A DNA stretch of 64,000 nt, taken from assembly GCA_039814715.1 (NCBI GenBank), contig JBCCAR010000017.1, positions 12,526 through 76,525 on the forward strand, written 5' to 3'. Below, piece after piece: positions 16,614 to 26,191 of the stretch. The translations under genes and the position numbers were made by a program. This DNA is from CAKZYD01 sp039814715 (lineage in GTDB: Bacteria > Pseudomonadota > Alphaproteobacteria > Sphingomonadales > CAKZYD01). Each line of letters begins with the position of its first letter. Position 1 is the stretch's first letter. The notes below the pieces were generated by a model. It did no database searches and had not been told where the DNA came from. It saw nothing but the letters and a program-made list of their open reading frames with translations.

Positions 16614-18554
16614 GTGAATAATATAGGCCGATCCTTACTCCTTTGGGGCTTTGTCATTTTGTTGATCATCTTGCTTGTGCAGATGCTTCAAGGCGGCAGT
16701 ACAAGCGACCCGGACGATTATGCTTACACTGACTTTCTCCGGCAGGTTGATGCTGGGCAAGTGCAGGAAGTCCGAGCGCGCGGTAGAGAGCTGCAAGTTC
16801 AGCTCGCGGATGGCAAAGTCATCACCACCTACGCGCCAGACAATGCCAACTATGTTGAACGCTTGGAACAATCGGGCGTACGCCTAGAAGTCGAACGCGA
16901 AAGCAATGGGCTACTAGCGTCGATTTTAATTAACGCACTGCCGATTTTGATCATTGTTGGCATTTGGATTTTCTTCATGCGCCAGATGCAGGGCGGTGGC
17001 CGCGGCGGCGCTATGGGGTTTGGCAAATCGCGCGCCAAAATGCTGACGGAAAAAACAGGCCGCAAAACCTTTGGCGACGTCGCCGGTATTGATGAAGCAA
17101 AAGAAGAGCTTGAGGAGATCGTCGAGTTTCTGCGCGACCCGGAGAAATTCCAGCGCTTGGGCGGTAAAATCCCGAAAGGGTGCCTGCTCGTTGGCCCTCC
17201 AGGAACGGGTAAAACGCTCCTTGCCCGGGCCATTGCTGGGGAAGCGAACGTCCCCTTCTTCACAATTTCAGGCTCTGACTTTGTGGAAATGTTTGTTGGC
17301 GTTGGCGCCAGCCGTGTCCGCGACATGTTTGAGCAAGCAAAAAAACACGCCCCGTGCATTGTCTTTATCGACGAAATTGACGCCGTTGGACGTCACCGCG
17401 GCGCTGGCCTCGGCGGCGGCAATGATGAACGCGAACAAACGCTCAATCAGCTGCTGGTAGAAATGGATGGCTTTGAAGCTAACGAAGGCATCATCTTGAT
17501 TGCAGCCACCAACCGCCCTGATGTTCTTGATCCGGCGTTGCTGCGCCCTGGCCGGTTTGACCGCCAGGTTGTTGTGCCGAACCCAGACATCGTAGGCCGC
17601 GAGAAAATTCTGCAAGTGCATCTGCGCACGATCCCAGAATCGCGCCGCGCTGGGGATATCGATGCCCGCACGATTGCACGCGGAACGCCTGGCTTCTCGG
17701 GGGCTGATCTGGCTAACCTGGTGAATGAGGCCGCCCTGCTTGCCGCGCGCAAGGGCAAGCGCATGGTCACCATGCAAGACCTGGAAGAAGCCAAAGACAA
17801 AGTCATGATGGGCACTGAACGGCGCTCCATGGTGATGTCGGAAGAAGAGAAGACACTGACGGCCTATCACGAAGGCGGCCACGCCCTTGTTGCGCTCCAT
17901 TGCCCGGCGTCTGATCCGGTGCATAAGGCAACAATCATTCCACGTGGACGCGCGCTTGGCATGGTAATGCGCTTGCCCGAACGTGATCAGTATTCGATCA
18001 CGCGCGAGAAGTTGCATGACAACCTGGCAATCGCCATGGGCGGGCGCGTGGCAGAAGAAATCATCTTTGGCCACGATAAAGTGACCTCAGGTGCATCGTC
18101 TGACATCAGCTATGCGACCCGCACAGCGCGCGCGATGGTGACACAATATGGCTTGTCTGACGAACTGGGCCCGCTTGAATATGGCGAGAACCAGGAAGAA
18201 GTCTTCTTAGGCCATTCTGTAACCAAGTCGCAGAATATTTCAGAGGATACGGCCAATAAAATTGACGCCGAAGTGCGGACGTTTGTGGACTCAGCCTATC
18301 AGCGGGCGACGCAGATTTTGCAAGATAACATTGACGATTTGCATGCCATTGCGAACGCATTGCTTGAATATGAGACGCTGTCTGGTGATGAAATCAAAGG
18401 CATAATGAAGGGCGAGGGCGTGACCCGTCCTGATCCCAACGAGCCGACCAATAAGCCCGGCGGCACCGTGTCTGCAGTGCCCAAAGCGGGCAAGCGGCGC
18501 ACGTCTGATGGCGGCGTTCCGCCTATTGGTCCTGAGCCGCAGCCTGAAGGCTAA
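16614..18554 (+). CDS. ftsH: ATP-dependent zinc metalloprotease FtsH
   Basis: 646 residues, GTG start. Membrane-anchored AAA+ protease: helices at about 7-25 and 103-122 flank a small periplasmic domain; Walker A GPPGTGKT near 193, Walker B VFIDEIDAVG, SRH region RPGRFDRQV, and the zinc site HEGGH near 419-423. It degrades unassembled membrane proteins and, in many proteobacteria, RpoH and LpxC. The C-terminal tail is Gly/Pro-rich. A rho-independent terminator follows. Confidence 0.97.
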   Translation: MNNIGRSLLLWGFVILLIILLVQMLQGGSTSDPDDYAYTDFLRQVDAGQVQEVRARGRELQVQLADGKVITTYAPDNANYVERLEQSGVRLEVERESNGLLASILINALPILIIVGIWIFFMRQMQGGGRGGAMGFGKSRAKMLTEKTGRKTFGDVAGIDEAKEELEEIVEFLRDPEKFQRLGGKIPKGCLLVGPPGTGKTLLARAIAGEANVPFFTISGSDFVEMFVGVGASRVRDMFEQAKKHAPCIVFIDEIDAVGRHRGAGLGGGNDEREQTLNQLLVEMDGFEANEGIILIAATNRPDVLDPALLRPGRFDRQVVVPNPDIVGREKILQVHLRTIPESRRAGDIDARTIARGTPGFSGADLANLVNEAALLAARKGKRMVTMQDLEEAKDKVMMGTERRSMVMSEEEKTLTAYHEGGHALVALHCPASDPVHKATIIPRGRALGMVMRLPERDQYSITREKLHDNLAIAMGGRVAEEIIFGHDKVTSGASSDISYATRTARAMVTQYGLSDELGPLEYGENQEEVFLGHSVTKSQNISEDTANKIDAEVRTFVDSAYQRATQILQDNIDDLHAIANALLEYETLSGDEIKGIMKGEGVTRPDPNEPTNKPGGTVSAVPKAGKRRTSDGGVPPIGPEPQPEG

Positions 18555-18581
18555 GTCTCGCATTTGCAAATCTAGCTTCTA

Positions 18582-18616
18582 AGCCGGGCCCATGGTCATC
18601 ATGAGCCCGGCTTTTT
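18582..18616 (+). terminator. rho-independent terminator after ftsH
   Basis: A 13-bp stem with one mismatch (arms 18582-18594 and 18600-18612, AGCCGGGC...GCCCGGCT) closes a GTCAT loop and runs into a stretch of T residues to 18616. It lies 28 bp after the ftsH stop and separates it from folP. Confidence 0.85.
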
Positions 18617-18664
18617 CATTGGGGCAGCCTTGCTCACGGTCATAAAGCAGCTTATTGAGCACAC

Positions 18665-19783
18665 ATGAATTTGCTCTCCGAGGTATCAACTGGCGCGCAG
18701 CTGTATTTGCAGCCCGCCTCGTTTTGTGCCCCTCAATTAACTGATCCGAATAAGACAGTTCAAATCGCTGGATTGCCGGTCTGGGCAAGCGCGTGTCGCA
18801 TCATTGCGCGTGGATATGACGGCCGTGTGCTTGATCACCAGGTGGATGTGCCTGAATTAATGAGACTTATGGAAGGTGAGCCCGGTCTTGCCCTAAAGCC
18901 GCAGTTTGCAAGATTAACCCGGCCTGCAGGTGTTTGGCAAATGGGTGGCAAAGCCCTGCGTTTGAGTGAACCGCGCTTAATGGCTGTTTTGAATGTGACG
19001 CCGGATAGTTTCTCTGATGGGGGAGACATGGTGGATGCGGCAACAGCGATAGAGGCAGGTGAGCGCTTTGCGGCTGCGGGCGCCGATATCATCGATATAG
19101 GCGGCGAATCCACCAGGCCTGGAGCAACGACTGTCTGGGAGGGCGAAGAGCTGGACCGAGTGATCCCCGTCGTGAGCGCTCTTGCCGGTAGCGCCGCAGC
19201 GGTCTCCATCGATACGCGCAAGGCAGCGGTTATGGAAACTGCGCTAGAGAGCGGCGCGAACATCATCAACGATGTCTCAGCTCTGCGTTTTGATGAGGCC
19301 GCGCTCCCAATGCTAGCAAAACGTGATTGTCCAATTATCTTGATGCACGCCCAGGGCGACCCTCAAACCATGCAAAACGCGCCGCGCTATGATGATGCTG
19401 TTTTGGACGTCTATGACGCTCTTGAGGCGCGAATTGAGGCTTGCGAAGCAGCAGGTATCAAGCGAAGCCGCTTGGCCATTGATCCGGGTATAGGGTTTGG
19501 GAAGTTGGTACAACATAATCTGTCGTTGATCAATAATTTGGGCCTGTTTCACAGCCTTGGCTGCCCGGTCGTTCTAGGGGTGTCGCGCAAACGATTTATC
19601 GGCGCTTTAGCGGATGTGGAAGAGGCAAAGGAGCGCTTTCCCGGCTCCCTTGCTGCAGCTTTGAAAGGGATGATGCAAGGCGTGCACATCGTGCGGGTTC
19701 ATGATATTTCGCAAACACGCCAAGCGCTGGACATTTGGCGCGCTTTGACAGACGAAATGCAAATGCCGCCTGCCATATCTTAA
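18665..19783 (+). CDS. folP: dihydropteroate synthase
   Basis: 372 residues. Joins p-aminobenzoate to dihydropterin diphosphate in folate synthesis. The TIM-barrel core starts near residue 98 with LMAVLNVTPDSFSDGG, followed by DIIDIGGESTRPGA and the phosphate/pterin-binding DPGIGFGK and GVSRKRFIG. About 95 N-terminal residues precede the core; such extensions are known in alphaproteobacterial FolP, so I keep the ATG at 18665. A start near the core would leave an unusually large untranslated stretch. Confidence 0.95.
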   Translation: MNLLSEVSTGAQLYLQPASFCAPQLTDPNKTVQIAGLPVWASACRIIARGYDGRVLDHQVDVPELMRLMEGEPGLALKPQFARLTRPAGVWQMGGKALRLSEPRLMAVLNVTPDSFSDGGDMVDAATAIEAGERFAAAGADIIDIGGESTRPGATTVWEGEELDRVIPVVSALAGSAAAVSIDTRKAAVMETALESGANIINDVSALRFDEAALPMLAKRDCPIILMHAQGDPQTMQNAPRYDDAVLDVYDALEARIEACEAAGIKRSRLAIDPGIGFGKLVQHNLSLINNLGLFHSLGCPVVLGVSRKRFIGALADVEEAKERFPGSLAAALKGMMQGVHIVRVHDISQTRQALDIWRALTDEMQMPPAIS

Positions 19784-19861
19784 CCAAAATGCTATTCAAT
19801 CCTTATAGTGCTTTAAGGCCTGGCGGCTAAAGCCGTTGGAAACAGTGGGAGACGACACGCC

Positions 19862-21205
19862 ATGAGCCGAAAATACTTCGGAACGGACGGTATCCGCGGC
19901 ACAACGAACCAGGGCTTCATGACCGCTGAAACTGCGCTGCGGCTCGGCATGGCAGCCGGTCGCTATTTTGTGCGCGGAGACCACCGTCACCGCGTTGTGA
20001 TTGGCAAAGATACGCGTCTTTCAGGCTACATGATCGAATCAGCGCTAACGGCGGGTTTTACCTCGGTTGGCATGGATGTGGTGCTCGTTGGCCCGATGCC
20101 AACGCCGGCCGTCGGCATGCTCACAAAGTCTCTGCGCGCTGATTTAGGCGTCATGATCTCTGCGTCCCACAATCCCTATCATGACAACGGCATGAAGCTT
20201 TTTGGGCCTGACGGCTTTAAGCTCTCAGACGCTGTTGAACTGGAAATTGAAGAGCGCATGGAGCGCCCGATAGAAGGATTGTTGGTCAAACCAGCTGATT
20301 TGGGGCGCGCCAAGCGGCTGGAAGATGCACGCGGGCGTTATATTGAATTCGCCAAGAGCACTTTTCCATCCGATTTGCGCTTAGATGGTCTCAAAATCGT
20401 GATCGATTGCGCCAATGGTGCTGCCTATAATGTTGCACCTACCGTACTGTGGGAACTTGGCGCGGAGGTTATTACGCTCGGCGTTTCTCCCAACGGGTTT
20501 AATATCAATCAAGACGTTGGTTCGACTGCGCCAGAGACCATGTGCCAGAAGGTTCTTGAAACCGGCGCAGACCTAGGCATTGCTCTTGATGGCGATGCAG
20601 ACCGTGTTATCATTTCCAACGAGCATGGCCAAGTTGTAGACGGCGATCAGCTGATGGCGGTGATTGCCACAACGCTGAAAGAAGCGGGCGGCTTAAAAGG
20701 CGATTGCCTGGTGACCACCGTGATGTCGAACTTGGGGCTTGAGCGGTATCTTCAGAGCCAAGGCATCTCGATGGTGCGTACCAAGGTGGGAGATCGCTAT
20801 GTGGTCGAGCATATGCGCGCCAGTGGAGGCAACTTGGGCGGCGAGCAGTCCGGCCACATCATTTTAAGCGACTTTGCCACGACGGGCGACGGCCTACTCG
20901 CTGGCCTGCAAATCCTTGCAGCGCTCGTTGGCAGCGGCAAAACAGCGAGCCAAGTGTGTCACCGATTTGACCCTGTGCCGCAGTTGCTGAAGAACGCACG
21001 CTACGCGAATGCTGATATTCTTGACGGAAACCAAGTCCGAGAAGCGATTGCGTCCGCAGAAGAGGCACTCAAAGGAAATGGACGCCTGGTCATCCGTAAA
21101 TCGGGTACCGAGCCTGTCGTACGCGTGATGGCCGAGGGTGATGATCCCTCGCTTGTCGAGAGCTTAGTCAACCAGATCATAGAAACGGTTGAAGACGCTG
21201 CCTAA
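19862..21205 (+). CDS. glmM: phosphoglucosamine mutase
   Basis: 447 residues, normal length. Converts glucosamine 6-phosphate to glucosamine 1-phosphate for UDP-GlcNAc. The active phosphoserine is in ISASHNPYHDNG (Ser102), the metal loop in DGDADR, the sugar-binding loop in GGEQSGH and the phosphate loop in RKSGTEPVVRV. It follows folP by 78 bp in the usual ftsH-folP-glmM order; GGGAG upstream of ATG. Confidence 0.97.
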   Translation: MSRKYFGTDGIRGTTNQGFMTAETALRLGMAAGRYFVRGDHRHRVVIGKDTRLSGYMIESALTAGFTSVGMDVVLVGPMPTPAVGMLTKSLRADLGVMISASHNPYHDNGMKLFGPDGFKLSDAVELEIEERMERPIEGLLVKPADLGRAKRLEDARGRYIEFAKSTFPSDLRLDGLKIVIDCANGAAYNVAPTVLWELGAEVITLGVSPNGFNINQDVGSTAPETMCQKVLETGADLGIALDGDADRVIISNEHGQVVDGDQLMAVIATTLKEAGGLKGDCLVTTVMSNLGLERYLQSQGISMVRTKVGDRYVVEHMRASGGNLGGEQSGHIILSDFATTGDGLLAGLQILAALVGSGKTASQVCHRFDPVPQLLKNARYANADILDGNQVREAIASAEEALKGNGRLVIRKSGTEPVVRVMAEGDDPSLVESLVNQIIETVEDAA

Positions 21206-21209
21206 AGCT

Positions 21210-21998
21210 GTGAGCGCACGCATTTTAAGTATTGCAGGCTCAGACTCAGGGGGCGGAGCCGGCATCCAGGCTGATATTAAGACAGCATGTGCGTTTGGCG
21301 TTTACGCCAGTACGGCCATCACAGCGGTAACGGCTCAGAATACGCTCACTGTTACGCGCGTTGAGGCGCTTGCTCCTACCATAGTCTCAGCGCAGATCGA
21401 TGCGGTGCTTAGCGATATCGGCGCCGATGCCATCAAGATAGGGATGTTGGCCAACGTAGACATCTGCAAAGCCGTTGGATCTATTCTGGAAGGCGTGAGC
21501 GTCCCAATCGTGCTCGACCCAGTTATGATTTCTACTTCCGGTAGCAAATTGCTTGATGAAAAGGCCATCAATATTGTCCGGGATCATCTTGTCCCTCGCG
21601 CAACACTGGTGACACCAAACTTGCCCGAAATGGATGTTTTAGGTGGCCTGTCAGACCCCTCTCGAAATGATCGACTGGCTCGTGCAACCGAGTTTGCCAA
21701 GAGATTTGATATCGCCGTCTTGCTGAAAGATGGCCATGGAAATGGCGAGATGGTGGAGGACGCTCTGATCACGCAAAGTGATGTAGAATGGTTTTCCTCT
21801 CCGCGCCTTGCCAGCATCAATACCCACGGTACGGGCTGCGCGCTGTCCACCGCTGTCGCATGCGGGCTCGCGAAGGGTGAGACACTTCGCAATGCCGTAA
21901 AAGCCGGACGTGATTTCGTGTATCAGGGGATAAAATCAGCTCCAGGACTTGGCGCAGGACATGGTCCGCTGAATTTCATTCATAAAAATACTAAATAA
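21210..21998 (+). CDS. thiD: hydroxymethylpyrimidine/phosphomethylpyrimidine kinase
   Basis: 262 residues from the GTG at 21210, four bases after the glmM stop; a TTG at 21189 inside glmM is the alternative. Ribokinase-fold enzyme of thiamine synthesis phosphorylating HMP and HMP-P. Motifs: AGSDSGGGAGIQADIKT near residue 9, LDPVMISTSG, TPNLPEMDVL and the anion-hole/catalytic NTHGTGCALSTAVA. No TPP riboswitch is seen; expression probably comes from the folP-glmM transcript. Confidence 0.94.
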   Translation: MSARILSIAGSDSGGGAGIQADIKTACAFGVYASTAITAVTAQNTLTVTRVEALAPTIVSAQIDAVLSDIGADAIKIGMLANVDICKAVGSILEGVSVPIVLDPVMISTSGSKLLDEKAINIVRDHLVPRATLVTPNLPEMDVLGGLSDPSRNDRLARATEFAKRFDIAVLLKDGHGNGEMVEDALITQSDVEWFSSPRLASINTHGTGCALSTAVACGLAKGETLRNAVKAGRDFVYQGIKSAPGLGAGHGPLNFIHKNTK

Positions 21999-22039
21999 AA
22001 ACAATATAGTAGATGGTTTTTTCCGTGGTCCTCCAAAAC

Positions 22040-22128
22040 ACCAATTGACAATAGGTGGTCGTTCAACGAAACAGCGCGTGGGCCACGCATCCCCAACGAT
22101 GCGCGAGCTCTCTGGAAGGAGAGAATAC
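22040..22128 (+). promoter_or_regulatory. structured serC leader (candidate serC RNA motif)
   Basis: The region before serC holds a perfect 5-bp stem GCGTG-GGC-CACGC at 22076-22088 followed by an unpaired segment and GAGCTCTCTGG leading into the AAGGAGAG ribosome binding site. A conserved RNA called the serC motif is known in front of serC in alphaproteobacteria. I place the candidate here by position and by the presence of a hairpin; I could not align it with the published consensus. Confidence 0.3.
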
Positions 22129-23289
22129 ATGCCAGATATACCAGAAATCCGTCCATCCCGACCGGAGTTTTCGTCAGGGCCATGCGCGAAGCCGCCAACA
22201 TGGTCCATTCAATCTCTCAAAATAGATGCGCTTGGGCGGTCGCACCGTTCTAAGGTCGGTAAAGCACGCCTCAAGGCCGCCATTGATGAAACGCGGGCGT
22301 TACTCGGTGTTCCCGATGATTACCGGATCGGTATTGTTCCTGCCTCCGACACCGGCGCGTTCGAGATGGCCATGTGGACCATGCTCGGCGAGCGGCCAGT
22401 TACAGTGGCCGCTTGGGAGAGTTTTGGCAAAGGATGGGTCACAGACGCTGTAAAACAGCTTAAGATTGATCCAGTGGTTCTGGAAGCGGATTATGGCGCG
22501 CTGCCTGATTTAAACGCGATCGATCCGGCACACGACGTGGTCTTTACATGGAACGGCACAACGTCAGGCGTCAAAGTGCCTGATGGAGATTGGATCAGTG
22601 ATCATCGGGAAGGCTTGACCTTCTGCGACGCAACGTCAGCTGTTTTTGCGATGGACTTGCCTTGGACCAAGCTCGATGTAACGACATACAGCTGGCAGAA
22701 AGTCCTCGGCGGCGAAGCCGCGCACGGCGTCATTATTCTGTCGCCGCGGGCTGTTGCCCGGCTTGAAAACTACACACCGGCGTGGCCGCTGCCTAAGATT
22801 TTCCGCCTCACGAAAGGCGGCAAGCTGATCGAAGGTATCTTTACAGGTGCCACGATCAACACGCCATCTATGCTATGCGTTGAAGATTGTCTGTTCAGTC
22901 TAGAGTGGGCCCGCTCCATTGGCGGCCTTGAGGGTATGATCGCTCGATCTGAGGCGAACCTTGTAGCGATTGAGCAGTGGATTTCTAGCTCATCATGGGC
23001 TGCCTTCCTTGCTGAAGATGCTGGTATTCGCTCAAACACTTCTGTCTGCTTGAAGGTGGTAGATAGCGAAATCGCCATTTGGGACGCTGATAAGCAGGCC
23101 GCCGTGCCTAAGCGCATCTCGGCGCTGCTTGACGCTGAGGGTGTTGCTTTTGATATAGGCGGCTACCGCGATGCGCCTCCAGGTCTTCGGATTTGGTGCG
23201 GCGCGACGGTTGATACAGCTGACGTAGAGGCCTTACTGCCTTGGCTCGATTGGGCCTTTGAAACGGCAAAAGCTGAGCTGTCTGAGTAG
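22129..23289 (+). CDS. serC: phosphoserine aminotransferase
   Basis: 386 residues from the ATG at 22129, which has AAGGAGAG 6 bp upstream; an in-frame ATG at 22045 would place translation through the structured leader. PLP enzyme (class V fold) converting 3-phosphohydroxypyruvate to phosphoserine. RPEFSSGPCAKPP at the N terminus and TYSWQKVLGGEAAHG with the PLP lysine are typical of the alphaproteobacterial/archaeal SerC type, distinct from E. coli SerC. Followed by serA, the preceding step. Confidence 0.95.
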   Translation: MPDIPEIRPSRPEFSSGPCAKPPTWSIQSLKIDALGRSHRSKVGKARLKAAIDETRALLGVPDDYRIGIVPASDTGAFEMAMWTMLGERPVTVAAWESFGKGWVTDAVKQLKIDPVVLEADYGALPDLNAIDPAHDVVFTWNGTTSGVKVPDGDWISDHREGLTFCDATSAVFAMDLPWTKLDVTTYSWQKVLGGEAAHGVIILSPRAVARLENYTPAWPLPKIFRLTKGGKLIEGIFTGATINTPSMLCVEDCLFSLEWARSIGGLEGMIARSEANLVAIEQWISSSSWAAFLAEDAGIRSNTSVCLKVVDSEIAIWDADKQAAVPKRISALLDAEGVAFDIGGYRDAPPGLRIWCGATVDTADVEALLPWLDWAFETAKAELSE

Positions 23290-23362
23290 CATAGCTAATG
23301 ATGCAGCCAGCAAGCGTTGGCCGCCTTTTAAACAACTCGATTTTTATGAGGAGACCATGACC

Positions 23363-24940
23363 ATGGTCAAGGTACTTATTTCTGACAAGATGTCGCCCAA
23401 AGCGGCTGAGATTTTCCGTGAGCGCGGTGTCGATGTTGACGAAAAACCAGGGATGACGAAAGAAGAGCTGATCGCTGTGATCGGCGATTATGACGGCTTA
23501 GCCATCCGCTCGGCTACAAAAGTGACACCAGATGTGCTGGATGCGGCGACGAACCTGAAGGTGGTTGGGCGCGCAGGGATCGGCGTTGACAACGTGAATA
23601 TCCCCGTTGCCAGTCAAAAGGGCGTGGTTGTCATGAACACGCCGTTCGGCAATTCAATCACGACCGCGGAACACGCCATTTCCATGATGATGGCCTTGGC
23701 GCGCCAGATACCTGAAGCCAATGCCTCCACCCAGCAAGGCAAATGGGAGAAATCCCGGTTTATGGGCGTTGAGTTATTCAACAAAACCCTCGGCCTGATT
23801 GGCTGCGGCAACATTGGCTCAATTGTAGCCTCGCGTGCGCAAGGCCTCGCTATGAAGGTCATCGCCTATGATCCGTTTTTAACCGAAGATCGCGCGGTTG
23901 ATCTGGGCGTTGAGAAGGTTGACCTTGACGATCTTTTTAAGCGTGCGGACTTCATTAGCTTGCACACACCGCTAACAGACAAAACTCGCGGTATTGTGGG
24001 CGCAGATGCCTTTTCGTTGATGAAGCCAACGTGCCGCCTTGTCAACTGCGCACGCGGTGGATTGGTGGATGAAGCTGCTTTGGCTGACGCGCTGAACAAC
24101 AAGAAAATTGCCGGCGCGGCGCTCGATGTGTTCGCTGAAGAGCCAGCAAAAGAGAATGCGCTTTTCGGCCTTGATAACTTTATCGCAACGCCGCACCTAG
24201 GCGCCTCGACGACCGAAGCGCAGGTCAATGTGGCCATTCAAGTGGCTGAACAGTTGTCAGACTTTCTTCTCTCCGGAGCTGTCGTAAACGCGCTGAATAT
24301 GCCGTCATTGTCGGCGGAAGAAGCACCGCGCGTGAAACCCTATCTTGAGCTTGCCGAGCAGCTCGGCAGTTTCGCAGGGCAAATCACTGAAAACGCAATC
24401 GAAGCCGTCACGATCGAGTATGAAGGACTGGTGTGCGAGGTCGATACAAAGCCAATCACGTCTGCTATTTTGGCTGGTTTGTTGAGCCCCTTGATGGACA
24501 GCGTGAACATGATCAATGCGCCCTTGCTGCTTAAGGACCGCGATATTGAACTGTCAGAAGTCAAGCATGAGCGTGACAGTAGTTATCAAACACTGATCAC
24601 TCTGACGGTTGCAACGCCCAATGGGACGCGGTCGGTCGCAGGCACGCTATCTGCGCGCAACCAGCCGCGCATTGTCGATATCAACGGCGTTGAAATTGAA
24701 GCAGAACTTGGCCCGAATGTACTCTATATCATTAACGCGGATAAACCTGGGTTCATCGGATCTTTAGGGACACTGCTTGGGAAGGAAGGCATGAACATCG
24801 CAACCTTTGCTTTGGGCCGAAAGACCCCTGGCGAAGACGCCCTTGCAATCGTAACGGTTGACAGCGCCATCACTGGTGACTTCTTGGCCGAAGTCGGCGC
24901 GCTTGAGAACGTTCTAAAAGTCAAAGCACTTTCCTTTTGA
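23363..24940 (+). CDS. serA: D-3-phosphoglycerate dehydrogenase
   Basis: 525 residues from the ATG at 23363, nine bases after GAGGAG; an ATG at 23357 gives two more residues but too short a spacing. First step of serine synthesis. N-terminal substrate/NAD domains with GLIGCGNIGSIVA and the RGGLVDEAAL, DVFAEEPA and TPHLGAST catalytic segments, an intervening ASB-type domain, and a C-terminal ACT domain (LYIINADKPGFIGSLGTLLG) that usually mediates serine feedback inhibition. 73 bp after serC. Confidence 0.96.
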   Translation: MVKVLISDKMSPKAAEIFRERGVDVDEKPGMTKEELIAVIGDYDGLAIRSATKVTPDVLDAATNLKVVGRAGIGVDNVNIPVASQKGVVVMNTPFGNSITTAEHAISMMMALARQIPEANASTQQGKWEKSRFMGVELFNKTLGLIGCGNIGSIVASRAQGLAMKVIAYDPFLTEDRAVDLGVEKVDLDDLFKRADFISLHTPLTDKTRGIVGADAFSLMKPTCRLVNCARGGLVDEAALADALNNKKIAGAALDVFAEEPAKENALFGLDNFIATPHLGASTTEAQVNVAIQVAEQLSDFLLSGAVVNALNMPSLSAEEAPRVKPYLELAEQLGSFAGQITENAIEAVTIEYEGLVCEVDTKPITSAILAGLLSPLMDSVNMINAPLLLKDRDIELSEVKHERDSSYQTLITLTVATPNGTRSVAGTLSARNQPRIVDINGVEIEAELGPNVLYIINADKPGFIGSLGTLLGKEGMNIATFALGRKTPGEDALAIVTVDSAITGDFLAEVGALENVLKVKALSF

Positions 24941-25004
24941 GTTCGGCTGCAAAAGCGCTCTAATTCGCTTGACCTGACTAGCTGCCAAGGGCATCACCCG
25001 GCCT

Positions 25005-26168
25005 ATGGATGATGCTTTGAAAAATGGGCTCCTGCCTGAAGGCCTGCGGGACGGCTTGCCGCCCCGCGCGCATGGCCGCGAAATGATTGTCCGGCAATTG
25101 CAAGATTGCTTTCATGCCAATGGCTACGAGCTTGTCGCGCCTCCTTTAGTAGAGTTTGAAGCGGGCCAACGCGGCCGCCTAGATGCGGGGCAGGGGAACT
25201 CGTCCGACGCGTTTCGCTTGCTTGATCCGGCAAGCCAAAAAACGCTTATTGTTCGCTCAGATATTACGCGGCAAGTCGCACGGATTGCCACGACCCGGCT
25301 TTCTGACACCTTGAGGCCGCTTCGCTTGGCGTATACCGGCAGCGCGCTGCGCACACGCGGGACGCAGCTACAGCCATCGCGCCAAGTCCGCCAAGTGGGC
25401 ATTGAGCTTATCGGGCCAGAAGGTCCGGCGGCTGCAAGGGAACTTGCCCAGGTCATCGCCATGGCCTTTGACTTGGTTGGCGTGGAAGACCTGACCTTTG
25501 ATCTCGCCTTTCCAGGCTTTATTCCAACGCTATGCACTGACCTGGCATTATCAAAAGAGCAAAGCGCGCAGGTCACAGCAGCGCTCGATGATAAAGACGC
25601 GGCGGGTCTATCCGATTTGCCTGGCGAGGCGCAGCAGCTGTTCCAGAATTTGTTGCAAGCGGTAGGGTCTCCCGCGCAGGTGTTATCTGCCGTTGGGGTT
25701 TTAAAACTGCCGTCAAAGGCTTCAGCGCTGTGGACGAAGGCGGCGCAGTTGGTAGAGGTTTTTAGCGCTGTGGTGGGCGCCGAGCGTCTCCATATTGATC
25801 CAGGCGAAGTGCATGGCTTTTCCTACCAGGCTGGCTGGGCGCTAAGTGTTTTTTCCAGCGGAACACGCGGCGAGCTCGGCAAAGGCGGCGCCTATGTCTT
25901 GTCCGGGCCTGGCACGCAAGAAGCAGCGCAAGGCTTTACGTTCTATCCAGATGTTTTTGCAGACAAGGCACCGCTATCCGCTCCACGGCAAAAAATCTGC
26001 GTGCCATCAAAGGTAGAGACACATGAAATCCTAGCGCTTCAAACCGAAGGCTATGTTGTTGTGCGGGCTCTGGACGCAAATGAAACGCTGGAAGATCAAG
26101 CCGCACAAATGGGATGCCAAGCTTTGTATAAAGACGGGGCAGTGACAGCCCTGAAGACACTGGCCTAG
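25005..26168 (+). CDS. hisZ: ATP phosphoribosyltransferase regulatory subunit HisZ
   Basis: 387 residues. HisZ is a catalytically dead relative of histidyl-tRNA synthetase that pairs with a short HisG for the first step of histidine synthesis. Class-II-synthetase-like motifs: PPRAHGREMIVRQLQDCF, PLVEFE, RSDITRQVARIATTRL, and a degenerate catalytic region. A short-form hisG is therefore expected elsewhere in the genome; it is not in this window. serA-hisZ-purA is a known alphaproteobacterial order. Confidence 0.88.
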   Translation: MDDALKNGLLPEGLRDGLPPRAHGREMIVRQLQDCFHANGYELVAPPLVEFEAGQRGRLDAGQGNSSDAFRLLDPASQKTLIVRSDITRQVARIATTRLSDTLRPLRLAYTGSALRTRGTQLQPSRQVRQVGIELIGPEGPAAARELAQVIAMAFDLVGVEDLTFDLAFPGFIPTLCTDLALSKEQSAQVTAALDDKDAAGLSDLPGEAQQLFQNLLQAVGSPAQVLSAVGVLKLPSKASALWTKAAQLVEVFSAVVGAERLHIDPGEVHGFSYQAGWALSVFSSGTRGELGKGGAYVLSGPGTQEAAQGFTFYPDVFADKAPLSAPRQKICVPSKVETHEILALQTEGYVVVRALDANETLEDQAAQMGCQALYKDGAVTALKTLA

Positions 26169-26191
26169 CGGGCTCATAAAGGACAGATCAT

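Noticed and set aside
17268..18074. 268-residue minus-strand frame inside ftsH
   Set aside because: Shadow of the AAA/protease domains; composition follows the ftsH codons and no start signal is present.
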